NCBI GenBank assembly: GCA_005405945.1
Contig: BJHW01000001.1
Span: forward strand, 7,502,001-7,566,000
Direction: 5' to 3'
DNA length: 64,000 bases
DNA from: Streptomyces violaceusniger
GTDB lineage: Bacteria; Actinomycetota; Actinomycetes; Streptomycetales; Streptomycetaceae
The notes under the pieces were generated by a model. The model saw nothing but the letters and a program-made list of their open reading frames with translations. It made no database searches and was not told the DNA's origin. A program made the position numbers and the translations under genes. Shown in pieces: positions 59,535 through 64,000 of the stretch. Numbering within the stretch: the stretch's first letter is position 1; every line of letters begins with the position of its first letter.

Positions 59535-60975
59535 TGAGCGGACTTCGGGTCCGTGGACACCCACAGTCGGTGGTCTGCGGCCTGTTCGTAGAAGTCACGA
59601 GTGGCGGCAGTCTCGCCGAGTCTGGCGAGATGCTGGCGGAACTCCGCGAGGTAGCTCACGCAGCGCGCGGACTTGAGCTGTTCACCGAGGTCGAGGGCGT
59701 CCAGGGCTACGCGGCACGCTTCCTCAAGGTCCCCTGCCCGTAGGTGCGCGTCGGCCAGAACCATGGTCGCGAAGAAGTCGCTCCGGACGTGGCTCCCGCT
59801 CATCGCGTTCTCGGCGTGGGCGACGGCCCGGCGTGCGCTGTTCACATCGCGGAAGCAGTGGGCGGCCTCGGCGGCTAGCTCGGCCTCGTCGAAGTAGGCG
59901 ATCCACTCCGGCTCGTCGGCGCTGTTGCGGCTCTCCAGTGCCTTGGTCGCTTCAGCCAAGGCGAGTTCGCATGCGCGCGTGTCTCCTGTGCGGGCCAAGG
60001 CGCGTGCCTCCATGGCATGGAACTGGGCCATGAGGGTTGGGGTCGCGACTCCTGAGATGCCCATGCGCGCGGCACGGGCGAGCGTGGCCGCCTCGGTGTA
60101 GTGCCCCAGAAACGTGGCCTGGTGGCTCATCGCCGACAGTATGCTTCCCGCCAGCCGGCGGTCATCGCCATCCTGGGCGAGGCGGAGAGCCTGGAGGAAA
60201 TACCGCTGAGCTAGGCCGTGATGGCACGAGTCGTAGGACATCCATCCGGCGAGGAGCGTGGACTCCGCCACGGTCGAGAAGAGCGCGCGTCCAACGGCTT
60301 CCGTGTACTGGCCGGTGAGCAGAGGAGCGACGTCGCGGCTGAGGTATTGCACCACCGAGTGGCGGGCGTGGTCTCCGCCGAATCGGTCGTCAAGCTGGGC
60401 GAACATGCCGCTGGTGGACTTGATCATTGCCACGTCTGCGAGGCCGACGCGTGCGCTGCCCTTCCTGGGGGCTGCGGGGAAGGACGGCTCAGGTGCTACG
60501 AGCCACCGAAGCGACGCTTCGCTCCACGCGGGCTGTGACGGCTCGGACAGCACCAGCGGCTCGTACCCGTGCAAGTCTGCGCGCCAGAGCTGATCGACTG
60601 CTCTGAATGCATCCTCCGGGGTGGGGGATAGCGGGTCTCGAGGAGTTGGGTGTCCTGGCCGGTGAGGTTGTTCAGCCCGAGCTCGGCGGCGGTCATCCCG
60701 AGCGCTTCGCAAACCAGCGGCCCGTAGAACTCATCCGGGATGCTGTGCAGGTTCTCCCAGCTGGCGATGCGGCGTTTGACGCTCGCATCGGTCGGAAGGG
60801 CTGTTCCTCGTCGCGCTGTGGCGGCGCGCATCTCCCGCACCAGGCGCAGCTGACCCCAACCGCGGTTCTTCCGGGTCTCGCGCAGGAGCGTGCCGAACGG
60901 TGGTGCCGAGTCCGTAGTGCTCGCCTCCTCTGGAGTCACGGGGCTGTCACTTTGCGTTCCCTTGAATTTACGCAA
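59531..60975 (-). CDS. HTH transcriptional regulator with TPR-like C-terminus, one frameshift
   Basis: ATG 60975 begins MRKFKGTQSDSPVTPEEAST, and the N-terminal helix-turn-helix lies at FGTLLRETRKNRGWGQLRLV. The frame breaks near 60625; one extra C in the CCCCC run joins it to PEDAFRAVDQLWRADLHGYE. The remainder is helical, TPR-like (for example AQRYFLQALRLAQDGDDRRL), ending STDPKSAQ at 59531. The total is about 480 residues. Regulators of this shape are common in Streptomyces integrative elements and often control the neighbouring operon; translational coupling with the PIN-like gene suggests joint action. Confidence 0.72.
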
Positions 60976-61165
60976 TCAAAGCCGCTGATGGGAGCGGTAT
61001 TTCAGGTTGGTCGTGCGCGCGAAGAGGCGACGTGGGGTGACATGGGTTGGTGGTGGGCGTCATCCCGCGTCACCCCTCGTCATCTGCCCAGCTCAGGCGC
61101 GTGGGACAGACGCTAGTTCTGCGGCGGCTGACAGGTCGTCGGCGAGGCTAGCGAAGTGGGGCGCC

Positions 61166-61731
61166 ATGCAGATGATGACGAAACGGGGGGTTCAGTGGCT
61201 GTCCGCTGCGGCGGATAGCCCGGAGGAGTGCCGGACGGCATGGACGCGGGATCCGCGCGCCCCGTACACGCTGCCTACGGGACGCTTCTTCGACGTGGTG
61301 GTGATTGAGCAGCGGATCGGCCTGGAGACGTTCGAGCAGTTGGACCGACGTGGCTTGCCGATGGGCCCCGTACTGGCCGACTGGGGTGCGAAGCAGGTTG
61401 GGTTCTTCCTCCCCTCGAAGTCGCGTCAGAGGTTCGACGACAAGGTGAAGGGGGAGACGCCACACCCCCGGAGTACCGGTACCTGGGTCCGGAATCGGTG
61501 ATCGTTGTTCCTGGGCCGATGCCGCTCAGCGGGGATCGATACGCATGGCTGCGTGCGCCGATGCGGAGGCCAGAGGCGAACCCTGCACGGTTGGGCGCGC
61601 TTGCCGCCATGTTCGTTGCCGCCGCCTCGGTGGTGCTGCGGGCCGACCGGTATGGCGAGGAGCAGAACGAGAGAGGGGCGCCGGGCGCGGGTGCGTCTTG
61701 CTCCGGGCAGGAGGACGCCCATGCACAGTGA
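61166..61731 (+). CDS. Integrative-element protein resembling the bifunctional primase/polymerase-like family, one frameshift
   Basis: ATG 61166 (or 61172) begins MQMMTKRGVQWLSAAADSPE. The segment PYTLPTGRFFDVVVIEQRIG and LADWGAKQVGFFLPSKSRQR resemble small proteins found between the regulator and transfer genes in actinomycete integrative conjugative elements. The frame breaks near 61460; the next frame continues YRYLGPESVIVVPGPMPLSG, then DRYAWLRAPMRRPEANPARL, to 61731. The joined length is about 188 residues. It overlaps the following gene by 11 bases. The exact function is unknown; the family resemblance is from memory. Confidence 0.6.
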
Positions 61732-62011
61732 GGGCGGGAAATCGGATGACAGCGCGTCCTGGGCTCCACACACAAGCCAGGAGTGGTACGCGGCGCGTGA
61801 TGCAGCAGCGGCCCTGCGGGATGTCCTGACAGCGGCGGGCATGCAACGGGAATTCCCGTATCTCCGTGCCGACCTGAATGCGTTCGGACACGGGCTCATT
61901 GAGCTTGGGCGCGTTTCTCCTGAGACGGCCGAGCGATTGGCGGAGCTGCTGCGCCGTGCCATTTCGTGCCCGAATGATCTTCGCAACCAAGCACAGGGGA
62001 GGAAGCCGTGA
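61721..62011 (+). CDS. Small protein of an integrative-element cluster
   Basis: A 96-residue protein from ATG 61721 with AGGAGG six bases upstream (MHSEGGKSDDSASWAPHTSQ). It is helical, with a pattern FPYLRADLNAFGHGLIELGR that recurs in the next gene (FPGLRADVNVAGDGMVCLGE), so the two are paralogues or domain relatives. The stop overlaps the next start (GTGA). The function is unknown. Confidence 0.7.
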   Translation: MHSEGGKSDDSASWAPHTSQEWYAARDAAAALRDVLTAAGMQREFPYLRADLNAFGHGLIELGRVSPETAERLAELLRRAISCPNDLRNQAQGRKP

Positions 62012-62342
62012 CGGACCCGCGAGGCGTGTGCGCGAGGCGCGCGGAGGATCTTGCGCCGGAGGTGCCGTATGTACGGGGCTGGGCGGCTGCGAAGCGGGGT
62101 GCGGAGGCTCTCGCGGAGAAGTTGCGGGCGGTGGGGTTGGAATCCGATTTCCCGGGGCTCAGGGCTGACGTGAATGTTGCCGGTGATGGGATGGTGTGCC
62201 TCGGGGAGGTGCGGCCGGAGGCGGTTCAGTACCTGGTCGGGATGCTCGTCACGGGGCTTGCTTTGGAGATGGCGGAGCAGGTGGGGCGAGCGCTGACGGC
62301 GAGCGGCCTCGTGTTCCTCGGCAGCCTGGCGCCGAGGGGTAG
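62008..62342 (+). CDS. Paralogue of the preceding small protein, 3' end uncertain
   Basis: GTG 62008 (MTDPRGVCARRAEDLAPEVP) overlaps the previous stop. The core LAEKLRAVGLESDFPGLRAD parallels the neighbour's core, so the pair arose by duplication. The frame as read stays open to 62628, but from about 62340 onwards it overlaps the next gene and loses coding character. A TAG at 62340-62342 in another frame may be the true stop if one base is missing. The protein is about 110 residues in that reading. Confidence 0.55.
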
Positions 62343-62350
62343 GGGTTGGC

Positions 62351-62569
62351 ATGCGGAGCGAGTTGGTGCGCGTCGTGACCGTCTACGCGTCCACTGTGCG
62401 GATAGGCGACATCGTGAATATCCGCGGGGCGGAATCCCGCGTGGACAACATGTTTGCCTTACATGGCGGTGGGAAGCGGCTGATCCTCGACACGAGCGAA
62501 CCGTTCACGCTTGCCCCTGCTGTCCCCTTGTTCGCCAAACGGCTCAGCACCATCGAAATAACGCGCTGA
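62351..62569 (+). CDS. Small beta-rich protein of an integrative-element cluster
   Basis: A 72-residue protein from ATG 62351 (MRSELVRVVTVYASTVRIGD). Beta-strand-rich segments IGDIVNIRGAESRVDNMF and KRLILDTSEPFTLAPAVPLF resemble a small conserved protein in Streptomyces mobile elements. The Shine-Dalgarno is weak. The function is unknown. Confidence 0.55.
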   Translation: MRSELVRVVTVYASTVRIGDIVNIRGAESRVDNMFALHGGGKRLILDTSEPFTLAPAVPLFAKRLSTIEITR

Positions 62570-62647
62570 ATATTTGCATCACCCATGGCGACCGATTCGG
62601 GTTAGGGTCGCGAATACGGAAGAACTAGCGGGAACATCATGCTTCGG

Positions 62648-62691
62648 GCCCCGCGCGCCACCGAGTAACTGCGGTTGGTGTGCGGGGCCGT
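62648..62691. repeat. Imperfect hairpin in the palindromic locus
   Basis: GGCCCCGC at the left and GCGGGGCC at the right, with further partial pairing inside. Confidence 0.6.
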
Positions 62692-62776
62692 GGTGTCTTT
62701 ACCGGGGCCGGGGAGTGGCGAGCGTGGGCACGCGGGCGGCCGGAGAGTGTTGGGCCGGTGGCCTGCCCGGTTTGGG

Positions 62777-62873
62777 GTCGAGCATGATCAGGGGGCCGTA
62801 CGCTGGTTGGCAACTCGGGCAGGCTTTGGACCTGCCCGCAATGAGCACGAGTGGCCCCCTGGTCTTGCTCGAC
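62777..62873. repeat. Large nested palindrome
   Basis: Outer arms 62777-62797 and 62853-62873 (21 bases each) pair at 18 or so positions, with GTCGAGCA and CAGGGGGCC matching exactly. Inside lies a perfect stem CGGGCAGG/CCTGCCCG (62816-62823, 62831-62838) with a seven-base loop. Confidence 0.8.
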
Positions 62874-63030
62874 GCGGGCCCCGGACCGGGGAGGTGGCTC
62901 AAGACTCGGAGGGCGTCCGCCCCAGCCATGAACTCGGAAGGCTTTGGGGTGCGTTTGCTGCGGGCGTGCCGTCCGTCCGGCCGGGACCGGCGCCCCAGCG
63001 CCGCAGCCCGGACGGGGCGGCGGGGCGCCC

Positions 63031-63050
63031 GGCGGCGCGCACGCGCCGCC
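63031..63050 (-). terminator. Hairpin terminator of the membrane-protein gene
   Basis: GGCGGCGCG and CGCGCCGCC form a nine-base stem 50 bases beyond the stop codon at 63100. Confidence 0.6.
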
Positions 63051-63099
63051 CTTGAAGACGTAGAGAAAGTTTGAGCCAGAGCGGATATTGATAGTTGCC

Positions 63100-63966
63100 C
63101 TAGACGTTTCGGTTGCTTTGCGTCGCGTCGTCCTGGCTGCTTGACGTTCCGTCTGAGCCATCGATGCTGGAACGGTTCCGGATGCCCAGTACGTAAAGTC
63201 CCGGCCCTGCGAGCACGCCTAGGAGGGTCACAATTACTGCTTCGGGCATGCCGGCCCATGTAAGGAGCAAGGGGGCGATGCAACCGATCGCTATTGCGAT
63301 CATGAGCCCTCGACGTTCTCTCCTGGCTGGGGTGAGTATATCCATTGTGTCTTGGTTTGGGGCCATGCTGTCTGACGCAAGCATGTGGTAGCGGCCATGG
63401 ACGAATTCTGTAAGGAGTTCCTTCATGTGGTGGGGCAGTGATTCGAGGCTATCCGGGTGTCCACAAAGGATTTTATCGCGAACTTGTCGAACACGGAGCG
63501 CGGCGCGTTCGGTGTGCGTGGTCAGCTCACTTACTGGGTGTCGTCCATCGGGGCGGATTCGCTTGGCGCCGAATAGGTCAAGATTGGCGGCTACAGTTTC
63601 TAATCCCCGCGCCACAGGCATGACATGTAGATGATAGCTTGAGGGTATTTCGCTTGAGTCGGCTTCCGCTTCTTCATTGTGAAGTTTCATGTAGTCTTCA
63701 ATGACGCCCACTATGGCATTTGTGACGTAACAGCCGGTTGCGCGGCGGCGAGATTCTGCGGATAGCGCCATTGATACGCCGAGCAAGGCGATGATAGGCG
63801 CCAAGGCGACTGACGTGGCAATTAGGGGTGTGAAGGCGCTGTGTGAATTCCGTTGAGTGACAAACGAAAAGGTGCTCAAGGAGGCAGTGAATGTAGGCAA
63901 CGCCATCACTACGTACTTTGTAAGGTAAGCCGAAGTTGCTGCTTCGTACCTATGTAGATCCTGCAT
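63100..63966 (-). CDS. Membrane protein of unknown function
   Basis: A 288-residue protein from ATG 63966 (MQDLHRYEAATSAYLTKYVV). It has membrane segments near VMALPTFTASLSTFSFV, FTPLIATSVALAPIIALLGV, and a C-terminal pair LMIAIAIGCIAPLLLTWAGM and AVIVTLLGVLAGPGLYVLGI. A cytoplasmic helical region lies between (residues about 75-215). The GC content is lower than that of most neighbours, in keeping with foreign origin. No enzymatic motif is seen and I cannot assign a family. Confidence 0.65.
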   Translation of the reverse strand: MQDLHRYEAATSAYLTKYVVMALPTFTASLSTFSFVTQRNSHSAFTPLIATSVALAPIIALLGVSMALSAESRRRATGCYVTNAIVGVIEDYMKLHNEEAEADSSEIPSSYHLHVMPVARGLETVAANLDLFGAKRIRPDGRHPVSELTTHTERAALRVRQVRDKILCGHPDSLESLPHHMKELLTEFVHGRYHMLASDSMAPNQDTMDILTPARRERRGLMIAIAIGCIAPLLLTWAGMPEAVIVTLLGVLAGPGLYVLGIRNRSSIDGSDGTSSSQDDATQSNRNV

Positions 63967-64000
63967 GATCCTGCGGCGAGTTTGTGGCTCGACTGCGCAT

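Larger units (their letters stand above)
62570..63099. other. Gene-free region with large palindromes
   Basis: 530 bases with no convincing ORF. It contains two long imperfect hairpins (62648-62691 and 62777-62873) and a terminator (63031-63050). It is a candidate cis-acting locus of the element or a non-coding RNA gene. Confidence 0.6.

Overview
The base composition (very high GC, GC-rich third codon positions), GTG starts, a CebR-type operator, DUF1023/DUF6879-type cassettes and a TTA codon in one AT-rich gene all point to a Streptomyces chromosome, most likely an accessory island. No rRNA operon, intact tRNA or CRISPR array is visible.

Layout. 0-12.4 kb: the second half of a type 2 BREX (Pgl) phage-defence system, pglY-pglZ-brxD-brxHI, as an overlapping operon on the + strand. 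An IS630-like element (10.76-12.36 kb) has landed in the last codons of the brxHI helicase. pglW and pglX are not in the window. 12.4-19 kb: a DUF3800 protein, a secreted chitin/cellulose-active LPMO (AA10) under a CebR box, a DUF72 protein, and an ESX-like helical protein + DUF1023 hydrolase + lipoprotein cassette. 19.5-34.7 kb, minus strand: a Wadjet plasmid-defence operon jetA-jetB-jetC-jetD followed by a VapB antitoxin and a broken VapC. jetD is cut in two by a 6.1-kb Tn554-like transposon (tnpA, tnpB, tnpC plus one unrecognised AT-richer cargo gene). 35-40 kb: a lipoprotein and two exported (Tat/lipoprotein) glycosidase-like proteins. 40-50.5 kb: a Cys-rich protein, a QatB-like/QatC (QueC-like) pair, a tiny membrane protein, HsdM and HsdS homologues without HsdR, a DUF234-type ATPase and a SWIM zinc-finger protein. 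50.8-57 kb: a DUF6879 pair, an NB-ARC/TPR STAND protein, a beta-family protein and an Mrr-like nuclease. 57.3-64 kb: a truncated tRNA-Arg(CCG), an APH-like kinase, a PIN-like protein coupled to an HTH/TPR regulator, small proteins typical of actinomycete integrative elements, a gene-free stretch with large palindromes, and a membrane protein.

How it fits together. BREX, Wadjet, Qat-like, HsdM/S, STAND and Mrr genes make this a defence island. A dispersed repeat (about 19.2, 40.0, 50.6 and 57.3 kb), whose 57.3-kb copy abuts the 3' half of a tRNA-Arg, suggests the island grew by successive integrations at a tRNA gene. Both large defence operons have been struck by mobile elements.

Caution: about twenty genes carry single-base frameshifts, most at runs of G or C and usually one base short. 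That pattern looks more like sequencing error than gene decay, so such genes are given below as single CDS with the frameshift marked. The transposon split of jetD and the IS630 insertion are not explained by such errors.
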